Assembly: GCF_014805685.1 (NCBI RefSeq)
Contig: NC_060887.1
Location: forward strand, 10,057,963-10,121,962
Direction of reading: 5' to 3'
DNA length: 64,000 nt
DNA from: Silurus meridionalis
Taxonomy: Eukaryota; Chordata; Actinopteri; Siluriformes; Siluridae
In this document: piece by piece, positions 30,118 to 42,925 of the stretch
Layout of the letters: the number at the start of each line of letters is the position of its first letter
How positions within the stretch are numbered: the stretch's first letter is position 1
Translations under genes and position numbers: made by a program
Notes under the pieces: generated by a model
Databases searched by the model: none
Told to the model about the DNA's origin: nothing
What the model saw: only the letters and a program-made list of their open reading frames with translations

Positions 30118-30781
30118 AGTGCCAATTATTGTGAACTTCAATCAGGTGTTACAATACAAAACACATGACTTAGTGCAGTGGCTGGTGAAAAGTGTAGTAC
30201 TTTGGCCAAACCCTGACACAATGAAGCCATGATTAGTACATTCATCTTCCTATTCAAATCCATGCAGAAAGTAAGAAAGCAAAGTAGCTGGAAGAATATG
30301 TACAATAGGTACATTTGGTAAAATTGAAATAAGGGCATAAAATGTGTTTCAAGCTCCAGTTTTGAACTGTAAAAAATGCTCATGCTTGTATAATAATAAT
30401 AAAAGAAAGGTTTGATACCTGTTTTGTAAAGGTAATTTTATTAGGGGCAAATAAAATGTTTCAAATATTTTGTTGTTTGTTCGATTTGTTTGTCTTTATG
30501 TACATTACAAAACTTGATCAACTTGATCCAATTACCTGCATTTCTTTAGGTCTTCGAAGCTTTCCATTCGATTACAGAAATGCTTAAAACGAAACTTTCA
30601 TTTTGTCAGGCAGGTTTTCGCCAGCAAGGATTCAACACGCTGGATTTGTAGTGTTTGATAAAGTGTCTGTCAAAAAAAAGGTGTGTGTGTGTGTGGGGAT
30701 TTATCGGTCAGAAATGCTATTTTATCAATAGCACGTAACAATCGTTGGTCTTGGAAAGAATCTGCTTTTCAATAGGTGCTA

Positions 30782-30787
30782 TTTATT
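30782..30787 (-). promoter_or_regulatory. Proximal poly(A) signal for nbn
   Basis: AATAAA on the minus strand 48 bases beyond the stop codon. A second lies at 30437-30442, so two 3' ends are possible. Confidence 0.5.
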
Positions 30788-30834
30788 ACGCACAGTTTGT
30801 GAGATCTGTGAGGAAAACTGTCTGAAAACTATCT

Positions 30835-31055
30835 TCATCGTCTTTTGGTAGTCTTTGGATTGTACCTACAAAAAGAAGAAAAACAGACTTTCAGGAAAAA
30901 AAAATAAAAAAAACTGAAGCTCTGTGACAAATCTGTAAACAATTAACCGTCACTGTAACATTGATTCACAAATGAAAACTAGCCGCTTTAAATAACATCC
31001 ATCTGAGCCTTTAAACATGGAGCGAAGGGATGGAGGAAGAAAAAGCGAGCAGTAC

Positions 31056-31094
<39 letters not shown>

Positions 31095-31217
31095 AGAAGT
31101 CACATTGACTGTACTTTTGTATCTGTCCTCATGTGATGTTCCCTTTCTATGCTCAATTGACTAAGCATTATGATTCAGAGTTCAAACAGTTATAGGTGGC
31201 TGAAGGCAAGCAAGCCT

Positions 31218-31255
<38 letters not shown>

Positions 31256-31377
31256 CGTGTGTGTTTGTGTGTGCAGGAGAAATGGCACCACTTTAACGCA
31301 AGACTTACACTTCAGCTGCATTCTGTTTCTAAGCAACAACCATCAGCCTTCAACAAACTATCTCTTCTCAGGTTTGA

Positions 31378-31434
<57 letters not shown>

Positions 31435-34400
31435 TTATCAGACCTTCTATGTTACGCAAAGATATAATTCACACTATTTATGCACACTACACCATAGATA
31501 TATTGTCCATTTTTGCAAGACATATGCACATGAAAGTCCTCCAAAAGACCCTTAGAACAAAAAAATAAAATTCAATATTATTATTATTATTATTATTATA
31601 ATACATACTGTAGACTACAGGGCTGCTAATTATTTGGACAATAGTACGGATTTTAAATAAGTGAAATCACAGGTTTATATTCATTCTCTCTTTTCTCATA
31701 CTTTGCCATATACATCCCTGCAACAGTAGTTGCTATAGAAATGGTAAACAAACCATAAACAAAGCCTAATGAACAATTAATGGATTATATATAAATAAAT
31801 AAATAAACGCTCTGGCTTTTATTATCAGTACTTTTGCACTTTCTAGTTTTTCCAGATTTTTCCAGTCATATTTGGTTCTTCCAAAAGTTACCACAAGGTT
31901 GAAGACACACAATTGTATAGGATGTCTTTGGCTACAGTAGTATTAAACTGGGTGACCCAAACTTGTTCCAGAATGGCAGTGCCCCTGTGCACAAACCCAG
32001 ATTATGGTTAAGATATGGTTTACATGGTTTGGAGTGGAAAATCAATTGCTATAGCGCTCTGATCTCAACCCTTTTGAGCACCTATGGGATGCGTTGGAAC
32101 GCTGACTGCAACCCCAGGCCTCCTCACCTCACCTTCATCAGCACCTGATTTTACTAACACCCTTGTGTCTGAATGAGCACAAAACTCCACACAGGACACT
32201 CCAACATCTTCCCAGAAGAGTGGAGGTTTATAACAGCGAATGGGAACTAAATGTGAAATGAGATGTTCGAAAAATTACATGAATCTTTTGCTCAAGTGTC
32301 CACTAACCTTTGTTCATATAGTTTATATCTATAAGCATGCTAATGATTATTTTCCACAAATTGCAGGCCTCCTAGTGTCTAATATCTTGCCAAAAAGCAC
32401 TCTAAGGCATTCTAAATGTGTAGAAAATCCTGTTTGATAAAGAGGTATCATTAAAGTTGGTGAGTACGAGTGTTAACAATAATACCTTAAAGAATTAAAA
32501 AGGCCGTTGCTTTCTTTCTTTCCGCTGCCTCGCCATTTCATGCGCTATAGCACGCTATTGTCTGAGCCTGGCTTTACCCATACAAAAGCAGGCTTTGGAC
32601 CTCTGCATGCCATGACAGATTAGCGCTATTGTGTAGATCCACCTTGATTTGGCAGGGTCAAAAGGCACTGAGTGAGGTAAATGTGTTCTGCGAGTATACT
32701 CAGCCTGGTATGCATGACTGACTGTGCATGTGTAGGTTGTATAACGCTTGCTTCTAAAATCACTAAATAATCCTGAAAGGCGCTGTAGCGATTTCTGGAA
32801 AACTTTGGCTTAGCGATGGGGAAATCTAATGAATCAGTGCATGTCTTTTGGGTGAGACGCTGAAAAGCCCAAACAAGAGAGAGCAAGCGCTGAAACCTTT
32901 TTCGTGCCAGAGTGCTGCCGAGCCTGCGTCCGTGAACGGGAATGTTTTTTTTTGCCTTATTGTTTAGAGGATAGCGAAACAGCAAGACGTATGGGAGAAA
33001 GAATACATCAAAATAAATACAGCGCAGCTCTACGCCTCCTCAATTCCAGTTTCACAGCGACCATAAGAACCATAATACCATAACCATAATAATCATTTAA
33101 ACAAAAGGAAAACTAACTCATACCTGAACAGATCATCGCCCAGAGACTCCTCTCGTTCCTGCTGTTTCTCTTGCTGAAAGAACACAGCGATATAAATCTC
33201 AGAACTAGACTGATAATAGGATCTGGATTTTTTTTTTTTTTTTTTTTTTTATTATTTGTTTTTTTCATTTGTAGGTCAGTCAGAATTCTGTCCCCTGTGT
33301 CTACTTCTCTCTTACCTCAGCCGCATCCCTCAGCCACTCCTCAAGTTCAGAGTTTTTGGTGCGGTTGTGAGGCATCAGATCGGAGCCACCGATAATTTTG
33401 GGTAACCCATGAAGTCCAGGAACTGGGATCTAAAACGAATAGTATAATGCAGAGTAACTTTACACTGCAGTGCGTATTTATCAGAATAACCTGGCCTGTT
33501 CTTACCTTACGAAAGCGCTTGAAATTCATTCCATTGGCGTTGCGGTACTGCAGTGGCTCGCTTCTCGTCCTGCTGGGGACGCTCACAGTCAGGGACTTAA
33601 ATTGGACTTGCAAAAGCCTACTAGGAAGATCAGGATTTTTCTGAGGACCAGAGCCTGAGCTCGAGGCCTACACAGGATAAAAACATCATTTTAAATTTTA
33701 TTATAATTATTATTCTATAATATATAAAAATTATTATATCAATTATATTACTATCAGCATCTAATATTCCCTTTTGTACATTGAAATATTAGAAAATATT
33801 TGCACTATTTTCAACTACCACTTTATCACTGTTGAATACATTTTTTCGTTTTCTTATATTTTCTCTGATTTTATATTTATAAACCCTTTTATCTAATGCC
33901 CAATTTTCAGAGCAGCCGATCAGGTTTGCATTTTACTGCAAGTAATCTATAAACATAGCATTGATCATTTCGTAAAATCGATTAAATACTGGCTGAGTAT
34001 AATAAAAAAAAAAAAACTACCGTGATTTCTTCCTTTACTGCAACCTCCTCATTGGGTTTGGTGAAGCCGCTCTGGATCTTGGTTTCCTATCAATAAAATT
34101 CCACAACATCAACAATCTTAGCAGCCAGAGAGGGGAAAAACAACTACAGAATCCCTAGTGTACGTCACATAATTAAAATTGTCTTGAAATTTGGCAATTT
34201 TGCTGAATTTAAATAGCTTTTTTGAGTATTTGTACTTTACTTAAGTATTTGGGGTGATGTTTACTATAACTTCACCATAATTCAAAGTCAAATATCTTAA
34301 TTTTTACAATATTTTGTGAAATCGGTCCTTCCTTTTTATTATTGAGTGGATAAGAACTGACTAACTTGCCACAACACGTGTGGACTTTTAGTGGTTCAAA

Positions 34401-37400
34401 AGATTTTAGGCTAATGATAATTTTAGTAGATATCAATCAGTGTTTGACCAATAAATATCATTCTATTAATAGATTGGTGTGCTAAGAGTATCAGTCCTTT
34501 CACATAGACTCTTGATAAAGCAAAGAATATTGAGACAAAAATGACAAAAGGAACATTATAGCCAATTAAATCATAGTACTTTGGATACTTACCGTAATTT
34601 CCGGCCTATAAAGCACACCCAAATATATATGCCACACCCACTGAATTTGACAAAGATTTTAATTTTAAACATAAATAAGTCGCACCTGTCTATAAGCCGC
34701 AGTCTACACTGAGACTAATAAACTTTACACAGGCTTTAACGAAAGACAGTGTCTGTTACATGGTGTAACAGGGTAAAATATGTTGTGGCTCCTTTAAGAG
34801 CAGAGCGACATTTTGGGAATAGACTGCCGCTGCATTTTTCCGATATTACTGCATGTGTGCAAGACTGAGGAATATGTCCTTATTATTTTCTGATGCTCGT
34901 TTCTAAGTTTCTTTGACTAACCCGTAACGCTGTTGTTTAAGCCGTGGGGTTCAAAACGTGGGAAAAAAGTAGCAGCTTATAGTCCGGAAAAAATGGTAAG
35001 TACATTTGAAGGCGAATACTTTTGTACTTTTACTCAAGTGAAATTTAAATGGAGCACCTTTACTTTTACTCGAGTTGTATTTTACCTACTGTATCTTTAC
35101 TTTTACTCAAGTATATGGTTTGTGTACTAAGTCGCTCAGGTTAAGTGTATTTGTCAAATTCCATAAATGTACATGTAATAAAATGAAAACAGAGAATGTA
35201 GGACTTCTCTCACCAAAAGAAAAGAAACTTCTTCTTCTTTGACATGTGCAGATTCACATCTATCATTTCTGAGAGTTAAACTGTGGTGTGACTTCCTCCC
35301 CCGGTCTTGATTCGCTGAACTCTCCATGTCCTGTTCAGAGTTCGGGCTTGTACTAACTATGCTTTGCTGTTTCGGTGCTCTCTGCTGCTGTCTGCCTGTA
35401 GCATTAGAGTCCTGTCTTACAATAGCTGTGCTTCTTTCCCCTTCATTCAAACACTGCTTCTTTTGGGCTGTGGGCTGCTGAGGTTCGTCCATATCCTCAG
35501 ACATGATGGATTCGAGCTCTTCCAGAGAAACGTCTAAATCAGCAGTCGCTACAGGGTCCTGTTCCGGCTCTTTCCTCTTTTTAGTAGTTAAATCTGAATT
35601 CAGGCTCAGATTTTGTCGCCTGCTTACTGACCTGGAATCTGTCCCAAGACCTAAACCTAAGCGTGGGTTTGGGTCTTGTTTGTTTTGGGCTGTTTGTGAG
35701 CTTAATTTGGTGACGGACGATTTTTGTAGAGAAGGAACCAGCTCAGAGTTCACCATCTCCTTTCTTCCCTCATCCTCTCGCCTGGAGAGTTTGGCGTCCG
35801 AGTGTTCAGACTCGCTGCTGCCTTCACGCAGCCTGCAATAACATCACAAACAATTGTTCTTGTTATATTAAACGATGAAATAAAAGCCACATTTCCATAA
35901 CGTTTAAAGATACTTAGTCTTTTGCTGCAATATTAGGGCCTTGCCTCTTTTTATTGGCTGGCTTGAAGTAGGCGTTGAGTGACGCTTGTTTCTGAGGGGA
36001 TTTTTTGACTGTGGCACTGTTGTTCAAAGAGCTAGTGTATTTAGCACATTTATCACTCTTCTGGCTCTCCGATTTGGCTTTCGGTTCATTTTGTACCCTG
36101 CTGAATGATGACACAGGCTCAGAGAAGGCAGCTGTAGGCTCTGTCGCCGTTGGTGCTTTCTTAGATGTTGTTGGACCCAGTGGATACACAGGGCGCTTTT
36201 CTGGAGTCTCACCTACAGCCGTGGCCCCATACATGGACACTTCCTTCCTACAAAAGAGAAAATAAAAATTTCCAAAAGGCTTGAACCCAGACGGATTCGA
36301 TTTTTAAAACATCTGCAAAATGCAGATCAAATAGTTGATTAATTGGTACTAATAATGCTGCGCTAGTGCTGCAGAGTTTCCTTTTCTTTCATCTTGGAGT
36401 TCTTTTGAAAGTGATTCACCTTCCTGATGAGGTCAATGATCTCATACAAATATTCTACAGATGGAGTGTTTAATATTACCCGAAAAGGGCCAGTGTGGGT
36501 GATGGATAACCGAGCAGAAGCCACAACTAAAAGCAAAATCAACTGAATAAACATACATGGCTCCTGCTTGATTGTAATAAAAAAACACTTCAAAGACTCT
36601 CATTTCTTCTCATCTAAGACTCTGTGTATTTTCAGAGTATTTTTAGCTGGCAGGGAATAAAAAAAGCAAGCAGCAAACATCGCTTTATCGACGTTTTCTC
36701 CACACTTCATGCATATTGCAGTTCTATTATTTATATGGTCTCTGATAAGCCCTAAACAAAATCTTCTGACGTTATGAGGGATGATGTCAAAGCAAAATGT
36801 CCAACCTGCTGATACCCTGAGATGGCTCTGTATTAACCACATAAGCAGTGATATTTAGGGATGCTCCATGAAGCGTAGTCTCGTCCACAGCTGCATTCTG
36901 GGAAAGCATGGATTCAGGCATCGCTGGCCTCATTTTACTAGATTCTATAAAGGCCAATAAACAAAAAAAAGATGTGCTTATGGACAGTCAAAACAGCATC
37001 ATAATATCTTATGTAATAATAAACTGTATTTGTGTGTCTGTGTGTGGGAACCAACCTGAATCCAAAGGGGAGCAGGGATTGCAGTATGTCTGCTTATTGA
37101 CATAAATGGCAGCCAATCCAATCTCTGACTCAGCAATGAAACGTAAACCTTTCCTGTGCCAGCAAGAGAGATTGAAAGAGAGGGAATAAGAGTGCTGAAT
37201 CAGGCAGGACATTATCGCTGTGGCAAAAAAAAAAAACCAACAACCCAGAATTCACTGACTTCAAACGTCAACACTGGCTAAGACAGCCACACATGGCTAA
37301 TATGATTAAAAACTAGAAAAGCTCCAGTAATTAGTTATACAGTAACCCCCCATTTTATCGCGACGGTTACGTTCCAAACCCGCCCGCGATAAACGAAATA

Positions 37401-40400
37401 ACGCGATAAACGGACCCCACCCCGAAAACACTATTTTATGTATACAATACTGTACTGTATTAATATTTTACTTCATTTTATAATAAAAAATTATATTTGT
37501 ATTAATTTATTTCATTATTTCAACATAAAACTCGATTATGTTTTTTGTCTATCGTGCTCTCCGCCAGAGAGACCAGGAAAATCAGCCAAACAAATTAGTT
37601 ATGTGGCAAATGCAATTCCGATAAACCGGGGGCGCGAGATTCGAAACGCGGTAAAGCGGAGGGTTACTGTATATGGTATTCTGCTAGTATAATATTTCTA
37701 ATATAATCTCTTCAAAATGATTCCATTCAGGGAAAAAAATTTTTTGGGCAACATGCTATCAAAAAAATGCTACCATTCAGAAAACTATACGCAAACAGGT
37801 TTTCAATCTGATGGTGTTTATTTTAATCTCTTATTATTCAAATGTAATCCTGTTTACTGTACTAATGTTTTATTTCATTTTATTTACTGCAGGTCAGGTA
37901 AATGGTTAAGATCAGGTCAGGTAAAGTTTACAATCAGATCAAATTAAGGTTTCAATCAGGTCAGGTAAAAGTTAGGGTAAAATCTTTCAAATCTTTTGTG
38001 CAATACTTTAAGCTTTTTATAAATAATTACTTTTATAAAAAAACTATAATAATAATAATTAAATCTACAGAATGGTCATCTCTCAAGCTACCTATGTAGA
38101 ATCAAGCTGACAGACTCCGCCCACTTCTTGGCTGTAGAATTCATGAGCGGTTGGGAGGATCCCATTATCACATCAACAACACAAGTTGCTGTGGACTCTA
38201 GAAGTGACACTGGCAGAGATCCCTCCTCCAAAAGCTGGCTTTTTCCACCTCCAAAACCGATGGCCTGGCTTAAACGTTTCATCTGGAGAAAAATAAATAA
38301 ATAAAACTAAAAGTTGCATTTCACAATGGGATCTATAACTCGATCCAATTATGATGAAATCTCACTGGGAACTGAACGATCTCCAAAATATGTATCAGAT
38401 TTTCAGTATGCACAAACTGAAGTGCATCAAAGTGAAAACTGGACAGAAGCTTCTGGAAGCTTCTATAGTATTTTCAGCAAATGGTAGAGTTTTACCTCTG
38501 ACTGTAACAAAACCCTGTCACTGAAGACTCCTGCTGATGTTTTGTTTAATGCAATTGCAATTTCTTTCATTACCCGTTACTATAGAAATGACAATGTTGT
38601 AAAATGAGGGGAAAAAAAACTAAAAAACATTGCAGTCAGAATTAACAGCCAAAAGAAATTGTCGGAAAAATATCTTCTGACCAATCACATTCAACAACAC
38701 TAAATAACCAAAGGTTTGTGAAGACCTGAGCATAAGATTCATATGTGCATTTTGTGGATTCAAATGTGTTTCGTGGAGATTTGTGTTCATCAGCCACAAG
38801 GGTGTGAGTAAAGTCAGGTTCAGATGTAGGTGAGGTGAGGAGGCCTGGGGTGAAGTCAGCGTTCACATTCATCCCAAGGATGTTCAATAGGGTTGAGGTC
38901 AGAGCTCTACAGCAGTCCACTCAAGATCTTCCACTTCAACCCATGTAAAAAGCATATTTTCATGGAGCTGGCTTTGTGCACAGGAGTATTGTCAAGCTGA
39001 AACAGGTTTGGGTCTCCTAGTTCAAGTGGTAACAATTTGAGGAAACAAATTGAGGATCACATATGGCTGGAAATGTCAGGTGTCCTTGTACTTTTGTCCA
39101 TGTAACAGAGGTATGTACACATTTTTAATCCGAACCGGTATCGATGAGGACCTTGAGTAATGTGCACATGTACCAAATGCAATCCTCGTTTTAGGTGCAG
39201 AAAATAGTTAAAATCTGTTTCCTTACAAATGTATTAAGTGGTGGACCACAAATGTGTTTAGTCTCCGCCTCGAACTCTGAGTACAGTGTCATAGTGGTCC
39301 GTACCAGAAATATTTACGTACATCTTCAAGAATGTCTCCTAAAAGGAAATATTTCTGACAATTCTGCATATCGGGGGCGTGAATGAAAGACGGATGGAAG
39401 GAATTAATTTATGAATAAATAAATTGAATGAAAAAATAAATAACTATCTTGTGTGTTCCTTAAATGCAGATATTTGTTAAAGTATGCTGAAATAAGTAGA
39501 AGAGTTGAGAAAATTAAATCGTAAATGTGAAACACACACACACTCTTATACACATGTATTTTAAACCTTAACATCTTCAGCTCTGCTACCTCCAGCTCCA
39601 CCTCCTGTCTTTTACTCAATGCCACTGTCTCTAAACCATACAACATCGCAGGTCTCACCACAGTCCTATAAACTTTCCTTTTCAGTCTTACAGATACTCT
39701 TCTATCACAAATCACTCTCTAAGACACTCTCCATTTCTTTGCAGTGTTGACCTCAGATACCTGAACTCCTCCACCTTCTCCACCTATTCTCCCTGCAACC
39801 GCACCACTCCACTGCCCTCCCTCGCATTTACACACATGTACTCTGTCTTACTCCTGCTGACTTTCATTCCCATTCTCTCCAGCATGTACCTCCACCTCTC
39901 CAGGCTCTTCTCAACCTGCTCTCTACTCTCACCACAAATCACAATATCATCCGCAAACATCATAGTCCAGGGAGACTCTTGTCTGACCTCGTCCGTCAAC
40001 CTGTCCATCACCACTGCAAACAGGAAAGGGCTCAGAACCGATCCTTGATGCAGTCCAACCTCCTCCTTGAACCAGTCTGTCATTTCTACTCCACACTTCA
40101 CTGCTGGCACACTGTCCTCATACATGTCTTGCACCACCCTCACATACTTCTCTGACACACCTGACTTCCTCATACAGTACCACAAATTCTCTCTCGGCAC
40201 CCTATTGTATGCTTTCTCTAAATCCACAAACACACAATGCAACTCCTTCTGACCTTCTCTATACTTCTCAATCAACATTCTCAAAGCAAATAAGGCATCT
40301 GTGGTGCTCTTCCTCGCCATAAAACCAAACTGTTGCTCACAGATGGTCACCTCATTCCCATAACTTCATGGTGTGACTGATCAACTTAATTCCCTTGTAG

Positions 40401-40568
40401 TTACTGCAGGTGTGCAAATCTCCTTCTCCATTCCTCAGGCATCTTCTCACCTTCCAGAATCTTGTTAAAATGTAATCAATACAATACAAATAAATGTATT
40501 AAATAATTTGATTTATTTGCTTTTATAATCATGTATTTTTTTTAAACCAAGCAGGCATTTTATATAAA

Positions 40569-40640
<72 letters not shown>

Positions 40641-42844
40641 AAAAATACGAAACTGTACCAAAATTTAATAGAACAATGATGTAAAAACTGAGCTATGTAA
40701 CAGACTTTTGTGTACCATTAGAACCCTACCATGTAGTGTAAGCATAATGTCAAACACTTCAGACAGCATCCACCTCACACATATTTCTGAAGACCACTTA
40801 ATAGGTTACATTCATTATTTCAATGATGTAATAAGATATGCTCCCACAGTTCTTGTGAATGTTCTCTTTCAGTAAAGGGCAGGACCGACAGCATGATCAC
40901 TTTCGAGTATTAATCTCAACAAAAAAAAATTCGGACACACACAAATTCCCATTTAACAGACTAAATAAGGTTATTCATAAACACTGTCTGACCATTGATT
41001 CCTTAAGTATATGACCACAGACTCGGCACTGATTAGAAAAAGACTTAGCTGGACATGGCCTTCGACATAATATTTATACTGCTGATGTCGTTAATGGAAG
41101 GAAAGTCGACTCACTTGATTTACAGGAATACAGCAAAAACTTAAATGAACATCCACTCTACGATCAGTGCAAACCTTCATCACTGTGAGTCGCAGTATGC
41201 TGGAGAGGAGACTGAGGGCGTTTCCTCAGATGTCCTTATGTCCTTTCCACATAATCAGCATCATTCCACCTCCCTATTCTGTGCTCAGTGCAGTAAATAT
41301 GGTGCTCACAAGCACTTTCACTACTGACAAATATAAAAGACTTCAGGATGAACAGACAGGATAACCACAAGGACACTAGTTTAAAAGGTAAACATTGTGA
41401 GTCACAACAACCACACACGGTGCTTGTCAAAAGCTTTTTTTTTTTTTTTTTTTTTTGAGATACACGCATGTTCCATTTGTTTATATGCAACAACTTAAAT
41501 AAAAGCCAAAAACAAACAATAATTGTGGGGAATGGCTGGACAAAAGCGCTGTGGACAGATGAGTCCAAATTTGACATTTGTGGCTTTAAAACTGGAGCAT
41601 TCCATACCTCAACTCAGCAATTTCCTACCGATATACCCCATGTCCCTCCTCTGCACATGCCCAAACCATCTCAATTTCGCCTCCCTCGCCTTGTCTCCAA
41701 AACGTCCTACATGTGCTGTCCCTCTAATAAACTCATTTCAAATCCTGTCGATCCTCATCACTCCCAACAAAAATCTCTGGGCAAATATGTAAAAAAAAAT
41801 AATAATTTTAACATTCAGATAAATATGCATAACTTGCCTGTTTGGCATTCAGGAAGACAAAGGTTTTGCCTGCAAACAAAGTCTTTCTCTCGTGACGGGG
41901 TTCCAGGTCCACCTTCTCTTTTTTGAGACTCGGCTCATCGATCTCAGGCCTGAAGCTGGACACATGCACACGTCCACAATTAATAAGAAGAATGTTTTAC
42001 TGAAAGACAGAGTTATTGTACTTATTCCAATAAATTACAGAAAGGAAAAAATCTATTGGTTCTGGGACCAGAAAAGAGATGGAAACCGCTGCTGTGGGTT
42101 CACATTCAGCAAAATGTTAGCAAAAAAAGCATACATGGACAAATTAGCAAATTACAAGGCATGCATGGACAAACAATGCTCAAATAAAACCATATTATAA
42201 GTGAAAATAATTGGGAAAAATGGTACCATCTACAGATACCTACAGAAGAGTCTAATGTTAACATAAGCTGCAGAGCCACAGGGAGGTATATGATGTCTGT
42301 TCAGGACCATACTGACTGACAGCCCCTAAATATCCTGTACAGCTTACACTGCTAGCCTGTCTGACATTTTCATGTCTCAACAACATGAAAGCAGGGCTTT
42401 CTCTCTCTGTATTACAAAACTGAGACAAGAATTAGACAGATAGCCTGTAGCAAACTCGCCTGGAAAAAACGAAAGCACCGAGGTCTTTCATTTACAAAAG
42501 GTGTGTCTGCATTACTTGCATGATCTAAATTCAAGTTCAAGAGAATTCCTTTTCAGAAAACATATCAGTGATTGGGAACAGACTAATTATCGCTTTCTCT
42601 GCAAAGCTATTAGGGTTTGGCTCTTGAAATGAGTGAGACTGATTGATTTCTATGACTAATGTTTTTCCCCTTAATCGCCCCATAGTTCACAGAATGCCTT
42701 CGGCTTGATGCACATCAAAATCCTCAGGGTAGAAAAAGCTTTTGTTGGAGGAGATTGTTCATCACATCCACAGCCCTGTTTGTGTCAAGCTTATTAACAA
42801 TTGTGCATTGAGATTCCGACCTTACATCTGTTTTTTTTTGTTTT

Positions 42845-42925
<81 letters not shown>

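Noticed and set aside
35914..35944. nbn exon 10 running on to the TAA, or a U12-type intron starting GTATCT
   Set aside because: The stop would fall in frame before that donor and the phase would not fit exon 11. The GC donor at 35943-35944 gives the right phase and a conserved NKKR junction.
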